Positions 27,946-36,166 of a stretch of 64,000 bases of DNA are shown here, in pieces; the stretch's first letter is position 1, and every line of letters begins with the position of its first letter. The notes below the pieces were generated by a model. It was not told the DNA's origin. It ran no database searches and was given only the letters and a program-made list of their open reading frames with translations. The position numbers and the translations under genes were made by a program. Origin of the DNA: Planctomycetia bacterium (GTDB lineage: Bacteria > Planctomycetota > Planctomycetia > Pirellulales > UBA1268); NCBI GenBank assembly GCA_014192425.1, contig BJHK01000009.1, positions 62,001 through 126,000 on the forward strand, given 5' to 3'.

Positions 27946-30900
27946 TCATTGTAGTGCCACCCGTGACGCGGACGACCGTTCGGCAGGCTCGAGGCTCGCC
28001 GCCGGCCGGTTTTCCGAATCGGGTCTGGACTCCAGCGGCGGAGATTCCGCAGCCGGTGCCTGCGACTGCGCCGGCGGCGATACCGGCCGCGCCGGCTCAC
28101 GCCGGCCGGCGAGTTTCCGCTTGGCGAACTCGTCGTAGTGCATGAGCAGGTCGGTCAGCGCCTCGACCTGCTGCTCGCTCGTCCCCTGGTACAGCTCCTG
28201 GCTCACCGGCTGGTCGAACGGGATGTTGACCGGCATGCCCGTGTAGGGCAGGAACCGCTTGGGGTTGGCGATCCAGTTGTGCACGTAGTCGGGCCGGAGC
28301 CGCTCGTGGACGTTGGCCAATTGCGGCGCCAGCGCCTTGATGCTCGCCCCCACCGGCATCTTGTCACCGAGCAGATGGCACTTGATGCAGTAGTTGTTGT
28401 TGCGAACGATCTTCAGGGCGTCGTCGAGATGCCGGGGGTGCCTGCGCTCCGTTTCGGCCAGCGAGCCGACGTCGAGCCGCGGGTCGTAGACGTACGATTC
28501 GGCCCCGTCGACCGCGGCGAAGTAGTTGACCAGCGCCGCCGCCTCCGACGAGTGGAAGTTGAACTTCGGCATCCGCAGCACGGCCGGCGGCCGGATCGGG
28601 TGCGGGTTGAGGAGGAACTTGTGCAGCCACGCCGACTGCACTTTCCGCCCCTCGCCCACGAGCGGCGGCGGCAGCCAGCCCCAGGCGTCGTCCCCCTTGA
28701 CCGCCGGGTTGTTCAGCTTTTCGTCGGCGATCACCACCGGGAACAGCAACCGGGCGAGGTCGCCACCCTTGCCGGGATAGTGCCGCCCGGCCTGGACCGC
28801 GTCGTCCGGCACGGCCATGTTGCGACTGCCCACCGGCCATGGTTTGCCGTCGACGATCGCGTCGCGCCAGAGCATGAACGGACGGAAGACCTTCGACTCC
28901 CTGTCGTCCGGCTCGATCGCCTGCCCATCCTCGTCGACCTCCTGCGGACGTCCCGTCTTCTCGTCGAGCATCGGCATGCCGACGAGCGTCGCCCGGCGGC
29001 GGCCGGCGCGATCGGTCGTCAGTGCCCCATGCAGCTGCGGCTCCGTGAAGTGGGGCGCCAGGAACGGATACCCCGTGATCGCCGGGGTCTCGCCGAGCGT
29101 ACCCGGCTTGTAGCGGACGTCCCAGCGGTCCATCTCCAGGGCATGGCAGCCGCCGCAGTTGTACTGCTCGGCGACAACGAGCCCTTGCAGCCGGGCCTCC
29201 TCGCGCGGCGACGGCCGGTGGACGTACTTGGGCGCCGGCGGCTCTGCGACGAGCCCGAGCACGAACGTCATCACCGCCTCACGCTGCTGCGCGTCGAAGG
29301 GGAACTGCGGCATCCGGTAGCGCTCGTTGTACTTCTTGTTCTCCGCCTTCTTGTAGTCGTAACTCCGCGGCGCCCGCAGCTTCTGCCAGAGGAAGCCCTC
29401 GCGCTCGTGGCCGAGCAGTTTCTGTACGAAGAAGCCGGTGTCGGCGTCGACCGCCTCCGGGTCGAAGTGCGGGGCGTCGCCCGCACGGCCATAGGGAAGT
29501 TCGGGGTTGAGATCGGCGTCGCCGTTCACGTGCCCCGTGCCCTGGTCCCCGGCTCCGTGGTGACCGCCGCCGTGGCCGTGGTGCCCGCCAAGCTGATTGA
29601 CGACATGGTGAGCCACCTGCTCGAAGGCGATCCGGGAAGGATCCTTACGGCCCCAGTCGGCGAGTGCGGCACCGGCCGGCTTCGCGTCCTCGAATCCGGG
29701 GATGTCATGGCAGGAGTAGCAGGCCAGTTTGGCGACCGTCTTCTTGCCGACGTAGTTGAGCAGCGTGGCGTCGCGGCCAGCGCCGTCGAGACCGACGAGC
29801 ATCCGCTCGTCCCCCTGCAGGTTCGACATCTCGGCGGACAGCCCGCGCTGGAGCACCGCGGCCGCCTTGACAGACGGGAACCGCTCCTCCAGGTACATCA
29901 GCGCCAGTTCGTCGAGCGCCTTCCGCTCGTCGGCCGTGAGCGAACCGGCCGCCGGAACGTTCTCCGGCTTCCAACCCTCCGTGGACGTCATCAGGTACGC
30001 CACGGCGTCGGCGGCCGGGTCGCTGACGCTGCCGTCGGCGAGCGTGACCGGCTCCAGGATGACGTTCGGCATCAGCGTCCGCGGGTGATACGTGGCCGGC
30101 TCGCGCAGCCAGCTGTACAGCCACTCCTTGCCGCGCGGGTGGCCGGCGATCTTGGCGCCGATCCGCGACAGGTTCGGACCGTGGGTGCTCGTCGCCTCCG
30201 GGAAGTCGGCGTGCTGATGGCAGGCGAGGCAGCCGCGCAGCTGGAACACCTTCTTGCCGCGGTCGACGTCGGCGGCAGCCGTGATCCCGGCGTGCGGCGG
30301 GACGTACTCGAACGGGGCGCTGGCAGCGGCGATGTAATGGATCATCGAGCGGATCTCGAGCGGCTCGTATCGCTTCGACTCCTCCAACCCCTTGCCTTCG
30401 AGATGATCCCAGAGCCCGAAGAACCGGGGCATCTTCGTCGACGGCCGGAAGTCCTGCGGATTCCGCAGCCAGGAGTAGGTCCAGTCGAAGCCGAGCTTGC
30501 TGGCGGCATGCCGCAGGGAGGGCCCGACCTTGGGAAACGTGCCCGGTGTCTCCGGATCCTTGAGCAGCGACACGAGCTGGTGCGACCGCGGCGAGAGCTT
30601 GGCCTCGCCACCGGCGCCGGCGTCGCGCTCGAGCACGTCGCGGAGCCGCTCGCGGGCCGCACGGCCGTCGGGACTCGACCGCATCTCCTCGACCCAGCGC
30701 TCAACCGTGCTGCCGAGCGCCGCCAGCCCCTTGTCGGCGAGCAGGGATTCGGCCACTTCGTGGAAGTTGGGCTGGAGCCGCATGTCGGGGCCGATCCGCT
30801 TCTCCGGCCCTGCCCAGCCGTTGATCTCGTGGCAGCCGTAGCAGCCGTACTGGCGAATCAGGTGATAGCCCTCGACGAGCTTCGGCGCCGGCGGCTCGGG

Positions 30901-32535
30901 GAACTTCTCGCTCGGCTCGAGGTCGACCACCTGGTGGTGGCACTTCAGGCAGCTCGACTCCTCGAACCGCTGCGGCAGCATCGGCAGGATCCAGTGGTGG
31001 TTGTTGAACCAGCCGTACTCGTCGTGCCACTCATGGGCCTGCTTGGGCGAATTCGGCGTGTGCGACACCCACTTGAACGCCGTCGCACTCCCCTGCCCCT
31101 GGTGGCAGATCGTGCAGCCGAACGACTTCATCGGATGGGGACTGGAATCGCCGACGAACAGGTCGAGCCGAGGATGCGTCGCGTAGGGCTGCGGCACGCC
31201 GCGCCGCACCTGAACGGCCAGCGGCTTGCCCCAGGCCGGCGTCTCGACGAGGCCGGCGACGGCGATCTGCCGGGCCGGGGTCCCTCCGCCGGCGACCGCT
31301 TCGATGACGTCCCCCACCTGGATGCCGGCCTCCGCAGCCGGCGATTGCGGCACGACGACCGCCACCGTCGGGTCGTCGGCGTTCAACAGCCCCTGCGGCG
31401 CGAGCCGGAAGCCGTACAGCGACTCGAGCTGGTCGTTGCCGTCGCCGACGACGTCACGCTGCTCCGGCGGCGCGGCGGGCGTGGGGAGCGTGATGGCAAC
31501 CTCGTGTGCGGCCGGATAGGCGGGGTCGGTCGGCGCCCCGGGGACCGTCTTGTCCATGCCCCGATGGCAGGTGCCGCAGCGGTCGAACCGGGCCACCTCG
31601 CGGAAGTTGTTGTTGAGCGTCAGTTCCGGGAGCCAGATCTGGTCGGGCCTGAGCGGCCCGTTGAAGGCGTCGAGCACCGGCATCTCGAGCAGCGACTTGC
31701 CCGCGGTCGACCGCCGCTGGTCGAGCGTCTTCTGCAGCTGCACGAGCTTGCCACGATGGTCATCGACGCCCTTGGCCGCGGCGTCCTCGGCAGCCGTGAT
31801 CCGCCGCAGCGCGCCGTCGAGCACGAGCCGGTGGGTGTTCGCCTCCTGAAACTTGCCCGTGGCCACGGCCACATCGGCCCGCTTGGCATCGGTGATGGCA
31901 AGCAGCGCCTGCTGCCGGTCGGTCGGGGCCTCGTCGGCGATCGCCAGCTCGTAGTCCGCCCGGTTCTTGTCGAGCTGCGCCTTCTCGAGCTTCAGGGCGC
32001 CCGCCAGTTGGTCCTCGCGAAACTTTGCCCGCTTGGCGATGTCGCGGAGCCGGACCAGCAGGTCTCCCCGGGCGGCGAACACGGCACTCCACAGTTCATC
32101 GGCAGTGCCGGACTCCGCGGCAGCATTGACCTTGGCCGGGTCGACCTCGGCCTGCGGGGGCAGCGCCTTCACACTCGCGACCACCTTGGCGAGGGCGGCC
32201 TCGGCATCGGCCGCGGCCTCGGCATCTTCCGGCACCGTGCGCACGGCCGTCAGCATCTGCTCGACGAGGGCCGGATCGAGCATCCGCCGCGCCTTGGCCA
32301 GGGCATCCGCGAGCTCGCGGCCGCGGGCCTCGTAGGCCTTCGACTCCTGTTCCTGCACGCGGGCCTTCGCCGACCACGTCTCCAACTCGCGGAAGCCGCG
32401 GGCATATTTTTTCCACGGGCGATCGTGGTCGGCGGTCAGCATCAGGACCGTCGCCACAAGAAGCAGGATCGCCGCCACGGCGAAGACGACGTGGAGGACC
32501 TTGAGGTTATGCCAGGTCTGTTCGTTTGCAGGCAT
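27946..32535 (-). CDS. Giant octaheme cytochrome c with PDZ-like domain
   Basis: 1529 residues. One N-terminal helix (LKVLHVVFAVAAILLLVATVLML, about residues 9-31) anchors it and is followed by a long coiled-coil-like region to about residue 310. Eight CxxCH heme sites are visible in order: CGTCH, CTICH, CLKCH, CYGCH, CLACH, CYSCH, CGGCH, CIKCH. Between the first two is a PDZ-like domain (VVVPQSPAAEAGIQVGDVIEAV). Linkers between hemes contain repeated PxxxxMPxF-like elements that may give Met ligands. It lies next to the cytochrome b and Rieske genes, so it is the likely cytochrome c1-equivalent of the complex. Confidence 0.9.
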   Translation of the reverse strand: MPANEQTWHNLKVLHVVFAVAAILLLVATVLMLTADHDRPWKKYARGFRELETWSAKARVQEQESKAYEARGRELADALAKARRMLDPALVEQMLTAVRTVPEDAEAAADAEAALAKVVASVKALPPQAEVDPAKVNAAAESGTADELWSAVFAARGDLLVRLRDIAKRAKFREDQLAGALKLEKAQLDKNRADYELAIADEAPTDRQQALLAITDAKRADVAVATGKFQEANTHRLVLDGALRRITAAEDAAAKGVDDHRGKLVQLQKTLDQRRSTAGKSLLEMPVLDAFNGPLRPDQIWLPELTLNNNFREVARFDRCGTCHRGMDKTVPGAPTDPAYPAAHEVAITLPTPAAPPEQRDVVGDGNDQLESLYGFRLAPQGLLNADDPTVAVVVPQSPAAEAGIQVGDVIEAVAGGGTPARQIAVAGLVETPAWGKPLAVQVRRGVPQPYATHPRLDLFVGDSSPHPMKSFGCTICHQGQGSATAFKWVSHTPNSPKQAHEWHDEYGWFNNHHWILPMLPQRFEESSCLKCHHQVVDLEPSEKFPEPPAPKLVEGYHLIRQYGCYGCHEINGWAGPEKRIGPDMRLQPNFHEVAESLLADKGLAALGSTVERWVEEMRSSPDGRAARERLRDVLERDAGAGGEAKLSPRSHQLVSLLKDPETPGTFPKVGPSLRHAASKLGFDWTYSWLRNPQDFRPSTKMPRFFGLWDHLEGKGLEESKRYEPLEIRSMIHYIAAASAPFEYVPPHAGITAAADVDRGKKVFQLRGCLACHQHADFPEATSTHGPNLSRIGAKIAGHPRGKEWLYSWLREPATYHPRTLMPNVILEPVTLADGSVSDPAADAVAYLMTSTEGWKPENVPAAGSLTADERKALDELALMYLEERFPSVKAAAVLQRGLSAEMSNLQGDERMLVGLDGAGRDATLLNYVGKKTVAKLACYSCHDIPGFEDAKPAGAALADWGRKDPSRIAFEQVAHHVVNQLGGHHGHGGGHHGAGDQGTGHVNGDADLNPELPYGRAGDAPHFDPEAVDADTGFFVQKLLGHEREGFLWQKLRAPRSYDYKKAENKKYNERYRMPQFPFDAQQREAVMTFVLGLVAEPPAPKYVHRPSPREEARLQGLVVAEQYNCGGCHALEMDRWDVRYKPGTLGETPAITGYPFLAPHFTEPQLHGALTTDRAGRRRATLVGMPMLDEKTGRPQEVDEDGQAIEPDDRESKVFRPFMLWRDAIVDGKPWPVGSRNMAVPDDAVQAGRHYPGKGGDLARLLFPVVIADEKLNNPAVKGDDAWGWLPPPLVGEGRKVQSAWLHKFLLNPHPIRPPAVLRMPKFNFHSSEAAALVNYFAAVDGAESYVYDPRLDVGSLAETERRHPRHLDDALKIVRNNNYCIKCHLLGDKMPVGASIKALAPQLANVHERLRPDYVHNWIANPKRFLPYTGMPVNIPFDQPVSQELYQGTSEQQVEALTDLLMHYDEFAKRKLAGRREPARPVSPPAQSQAPAAESPPLESRPDSENRPAASLEPAERSSASRVALQ

Positions 32536-32611
32536 TGGTTCGAGCGAAAGCCGTGGGCTTTACGAGTGTGGATTCTTCGGATCGAGCCGGGCGCGTAGCC
32601 GAAGCCCGGCG

Positions 32612-33934
32612 CTAAAAGTTGAGCGAGAACTCCGGAATGCTGACGATGTACTTCAGGTTGAATGTCCAGCGCAGGATCATCTTGATCGGCAGCGAAAGCA
32701 TGAGCAGCATCAAGTTCGCCATGATCATGTAGCGAATGAAGCCCATCTTGGCGAAGTAGCCGCGAAACACCGTTACGGCGAGCAGCGGCGGCAGGACGAG
32801 CAGATAGATCCCGACCGCGATCAGGCCCGGCAACTCTCGATACAGCACGTACCCGGCCTGGGTCAGCTGGCCGGCTCCCTGCGGCGCCCGCGGCAGCGGT
32901 TGGTTGAGCAACTGCACCCAGAACATCTGCGGCAGGTCGACGTTGTTGAGCACCTCGACCTTGTACGGCGTCCAGAACTCGAAGGGGCCGAAGAAGTTCC
33001 AGTTCGGCCCGCGCAGGAAGGTGCCGAGGATGATGAGCGTGATCCACAGTTCGAGGAAGCCGAACTGAAACGTCAGGTAGGCGAACTTCCGCTCGGCGAT
33101 CGAATAGTAGCCGTTGCCCTTCTTGTTGAAGTCGAGGTACGGCATCGCCATCAGGCCGAAGATCACGAGGCTGGGGAGGACCACGCCGGCGTACCAGGGA
33201 TCGAAGTACACGAGCATTTCCTGGAGCCCGAGGAAGTACCACGGGGCCTTCGACGGGTTGGGCGTCTTGACGCTCGACGCCGGCTCCTCCAGGGGCGCCG
33301 GCAGGGCGATCGCCCAGAACAGCAGCAGCGCCGAAACGGCCACCATGCAGATCAACTCGGTGTAGACGAGATCGGGCCAGACCAGCACCTTCTCGTCATT
33401 TTCCTTCTCCATCGGTGGCAGCCCCTGGGCGATCCGGTCGTCGTTGACGACCGCCTGCTTCGTCGCCACCCATGTGAAGAAGGCGAGCAGAAAGATCAGC
33501 CCCACGATCGGCACGTTGTCGGGCTTCATGACGATGGCGGCGAAGTTCTCGTCGGCCATGGCCAGACCCATGACGAGCAGCGACGCGTTGAACAACGTCC
33601 AGGCCACCATTGGCTGCACGAAGAACCGACGGAAGACAAAGAGCACGACGAGCAGCCCCATCGTGCCGAGCGTGTAGGCCACCGGCCCCGACAGGGCATT
33701 GACGAGGCCGCGGACGGCGGCCGGCAGCGCGGGCACGAGCGCCTCCGACCGGGACAGCGCCAGGCTGGAGAGGATCATCATCACGCCGGCGAACGCCGCC
33801 CAGACCACGCCCCAGGCCGTCTGCCCCTTCTTCTGCCAGAGAACGAGTGCCGCGACGCCGTTCATCGCCGCCAGGACGGCGTAATAGCCCCCCAGGAAGC
33901 CGCCGACGTCCTCGAGAAAGAATGGATTGTGCAT
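32612..33934 (-). CDS. Cytochrome b C-terminal domain (subunit IV-like) with extra helices
   Basis: 440 residues. The first half has about five helices that I do not recognise (FFLEDVGGFLGGYYAVLAAM, and so on). The second half matches the C-terminal domain of cytochrome b or subunit IV: WPDLVYTELICMVAVSALLLFW, then NPSKAPWYFLGLQEMLVYFDPW and VLPSLVIFGLMAMPYLDFN. The Qo-site PEWY motif of classical cytochrome b reads APWY here, so the usual glutamate is replaced. Two final helices follow near residues 365-420. Together with the gene at 33955 it should form the quinol-oxidising membrane core. Confidence 0.88.
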   Translation of the reverse strand: MHNPFFLEDVGGFLGGYYAVLAAMNGVAALVLWQKKGQTAWGVVWAAFAGVMMILSSLALSRSEALVPALPAAVRGLVNALSGPVAYTLGTMGLLVVLFVFRRFFVQPMVAWTLFNASLLVMGLAMADENFAAIVMKPDNVPIVGLIFLLAFFTWVATKQAVVNDDRIAQGLPPMEKENDEKVLVWPDLVYTELICMVAVSALLLFWAIALPAPLEEPASSVKTPNPSKAPWYFLGLQEMLVYFDPWYAGVVLPSLVIFGLMAMPYLDFNKKGNGYYSIAERKFAYLTFQFGFLELWITLIILGTFLRGPNWNFFGPFEFWTPYKVEVLNNVDLPQMFWVQLLNQPLPRAPQGAGQLTQAGYVLYRELPGLIAVGIYLLVLPPLLAVTVFRGYFAKMGFIRYMIMANLMLLMLSLPIKMILRWTFNLKYIVSIPEFSLNF

Positions 33935-33954
33935 GGGTTCGTGTCAGTCCCGGT

Positions 33955-34728
33955 TCAGAGCGGCCCGCTGATGCCACCGTCCTTGCGGACCCGCCAGAAG
34001 TGGATCGCCAGGAGCAGGGCCACCGCCAGCGGAATGGCGATGCAGTGAAGCACGTAGAACCGGTTCAGCGTCTCCTCGCCGACGAAGCGGGCGCCGAGCA
34101 GGCCGAAGCGGGCATCGGATGCGTCGGTGATCATGTCGATCCCCGCGACGGTGAGCAACTGCTGTCCCGGCCCCTCATAGCCGAGAAAGGGCGTCGCCCG
34201 GGCCATGTTGGAGCCGACCGTGATCGCCCAGATCGCCAACTGGTCCCAAGGGAGCAGATAGCCGGTGAACGAGAGCAGCAGCGTGAGCAGCAGCAGGATC
34301 ACGCCGACGACCCAGTTGAACTCCCGCGGCGGTTTGTAACTGCCGGTGAGGAACACGCGATACATGTGCAGCCAGGTGGTGATCACCATCGCGTGCGCCC
34401 CCCAGCGGTGCAACTCGCGCAGGATGCCGAGGCTGGTCACGTCCCGCAGGGCGAGGATGTCGTTGTAGGCCCACTCGAGCGTGGGGCGATAGTAGAACAT
34501 CAAGAGCACGCCCGTGACCGTCTCCACCAGGAACAGGAAGAAGGTCACGCCCCCCATGCACCAGGTGAAGGACAGCGCGATGCCCTGCTTCTTGATCGAC
34601 ACCGGATGAAGGTGGAGGAAGAAGTTGGTGAGCATGACCACGATCCGATTCCGCCGGTCGAGCGGCATCGGATGGCGGAAGATGCTCTTCCAGATCTGGG
34701 AGTTGCGGATGGTTTCGCCGATGGCCAT
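33955..34728 (-). CDS. petB: Cytochrome b6-type subunit
   Basis: 257 residues with four transmembrane helices, like PetB of b6f-type complexes rather than full-length cytochrome b. Heme ligands: LHRWGAHAM (His107) and [13 protein letters not shown] (His121), 14 apart, and [21 protein letters not shown] with two His 15 apart, all at b6 spacing. [17 protein letters not shown] places Cys57 at the position that in b6 covalently binds heme c_n. The C-terminal DGGISGPL also matches b6. It oxidises quinol with the Rieske protein. It starts 33 bases after the Rieske stop. Confidence 0.93.
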   Translation of the reverse strand: MAIGETIRNSQIWKSIFRHPMPLDRRNRIVVMLTNFFLHLHPVSIKKQGIALSFTWCMGGVTFFLFLVETVTGVLLMFYYRPTLEWAYNDILALRDVTSLGILRELHRWGAHAMVITTWLHMYRVFLTGSYKPPREFNWVVGVILLLLTLLLSFTGYLLPWDQLAIWAITVGSNMARATPFLGYEGPGQQLLTVAGIDMITDASDARFGLLGARFVGEETLNRFYVLHCIAIPLAVALLLAIHFWRVRKDGGISGPL

Positions 34729-34761
34729 GGTGCGAACGCGGTCCTTCCTGTCGAAATCGGC

Positions 34762-35844
34762 CTACACGATGACGAACGATTCGGGATCGGCCCACTGCCC
34801 CAGTTCTTCCTGGAACGTGCGGCTCTTGTCGATCTCGACCTGGCCGTCGTCGGCGATGCGGATCGCATACCGCTCCAACGGCCGGGGCGCCGGTCCCTCG
34901 AAGTTGATGCCGTCCTTGTAGAACCCGCTGCCGTGGCAGGGGCACTTGAACTTCTGCTCAGCCTCGAGCCAGCTGGGAGTGCAGCCGAGGTGAGTGCAGA
35001 CGGTCTTCAAGGCGTAGAGTTGCGGCTGGCCGTTGAAGTCTCCGTTCACCACCCAGACGCCGTACTGCGGGACGTACTTCGTCTCGACCTTGCCGGCCGG
35101 GAAGCCGTCCTTGAAGCCGACCTTGAACTTGCTCGGAGGCTCGGCCAGGACGTTGGGGAACAGGTACCGGGCGAGACCAAGCGTGGCGAGACCGCCGGTC
35201 ACGGACAGGGCGGTAAAGCCGACCGCCATGAACGATCCGAGCGCGATCTCGAGGAACCCGCGGCGATCCTCCTCCTCGGCAGCCTTCTTCGCCTTCAGTT
35301 CGGGCTTGACGGGACGCGCCGGCAGGACCGCCGGCGGCGCCACGGGCTTCTCGACCGTGGGCTTCACCCGCGGGGCGGTCCGGGCGGGCGCCTCCGCCTT
35401 GCTCACCGGCCCAGGCTTGGCCCCGGACCGCGCGGCGGCCAGGATGCTCGCTGTGTCCCGCTGGACGCCAGTCTTCGGCCCCCCTTTGGCGATGGTCGGC
35501 TTCTCGATGGCAGGCTTCGCGGCTGCGGGTTTCGCGGCCGGCTTGGCCACCGTCGCCTTCGGAGCGGCGGGGGACTCCGCTGCGGCTTCCTTCTTCGCCC
35601 TTGCCATGGCGAGAATGTCGGACACGCTCGGACGGCTGCCGTCGCCGGATTTCGGCGACGAAGACGAACCAGCGCCGCCCGGCTTCGGCACCGACGGTCG
35701 AACGGCCGCCGGCTTCTCCGCCACGGGCTCGGCTGCCTCAGCGGCTCCTTCCTCGGCCGGCGCAGCCGGTTTCCCGGCTCCTTTTGCCTCCGCACGGGCC
35801 GCCGCGAGGATTTCGGCCACGGACATCTTCTTTTTTTCAGCCAT
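34762..35844 (-). CDS. petA: Rieske iron-sulfur protein with long repeated N-terminus
   Basis: 360 residues; the classical Rieske core is the last 150. The cluster-binding motifs are CTHLGCTP and CPCHGSGF. A membrane helix (GSFMAVGFTALSVTGGLATLGLARYLF) precedes it. The N-terminal extension of about 190 residues is Ala, Pro and Lys-rich and contains three copies of a short helix, VAEILAAAR (residue 9), VSDILAMAR (74) and TASILAAAR (131). The extension is before the membrane helix, so it should be cytoplasmic. First gene of the respiratory locus; start supported by promoter position upstream. Confidence 0.9.
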   Translation of the reverse strand: MAEKKKMSVAEILAAARAEAKGAGKPAAPAEEGAAEAAEPVAEKPAAVRPSVPKPGGAGSSSSPKSGDGSRPSVSDILAMARAKKEAAAESPAAPKATVAKPAAKPAAAKPAIEKPTIAKGGPKTGVQRDTASILAAARSGAKPGPVSKAEAPARTAPRVKPTVEKPVAPPAVLPARPVKPELKAKKAAEEEDRRGFLEIALGSFMAVGFTALSVTGGLATLGLARYLFPNVLAEPPSKFKVGFKDGFPAGKVETKYVPQYGVWVVNGDFNGQPQLYALKTVCTHLGCTPSWLEAEQKFKCPCHGSGFYKDGINFEGPAPRPLERYAIRIADDGQVEIDKSRTFQEELGQWADPESFVIV

Positions 35845-36166
35845 TGAATCCCCTGCGGGGCGGACGCGCTCCCGAAGTCAACGCTGCCAGGAAGGACGAA
35901 ACCTTTCCGGTCAAAAACCTATTTTCGGCCGCGAATTTCAGAGTTCGTGATTTTTTTCACGAACTCCATACCTTAATTTATCCGCACGCCCGAAAGTGTC
36001 AACGTCGGCTGACGCGATCCATGTTCCGGCGGGCGGAAACCAGTTTCCGGCTGCTACAACACCTCGCCGGAACGCCCCGTCCGGTTGGCTCCCCGTCTCC
36101 ATCACGCTGTCAGTCCCTTTGCTGTCAGTACCCTAAGCCTTCATTTCCCTTTCCTTCACTATCAGC
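35845..36166. other. Divergent intergenic region between petA and purD
   Basis: A 322-base region separating the Rieske gene (minus) and purD (plus), distinctly more AT-rich than the surroundings. It holds the promoter and inverted repeat of the respiratory locus. Nearer purD are two direct copies of GCTGTCAGT at 36106-36114 and 36121-36129, 15 bases apart; these could be a regulator site for purD. No clear promoter for purD was recognised. Confidence 0.6.
35941..36002 (-). promoter_or_regulatory. Sigma70-like promoter with perfect inverted repeat before the respiratory locus
   Basis: On the minus strand TTGACA (35997-36002) is followed after 16 bases by TAAATT (35975-35980), an excellent match for a promoter. 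The predicted start is near 35968. Immediately downstream a perfect 10-base inverted repeat, GAGTTCGTGA and TCACGAACTC, occupies 35941-35950 and 35957-35966 with six bases between (T on the plus strand, A in the transcript). It would be either a repressor operator at +1 or a 5' hairpin in the mRNA leader. The leader to the Rieske ATG is about 120 bases. Confidence 0.7.

Noticed and set aside
28138-32598. A reading frame of 1486 codons on the plus strand
   Set aside because: It is antisense to the octaheme cytochrome; the frame is open only because of high GC codon bias, and the translation has no domain.
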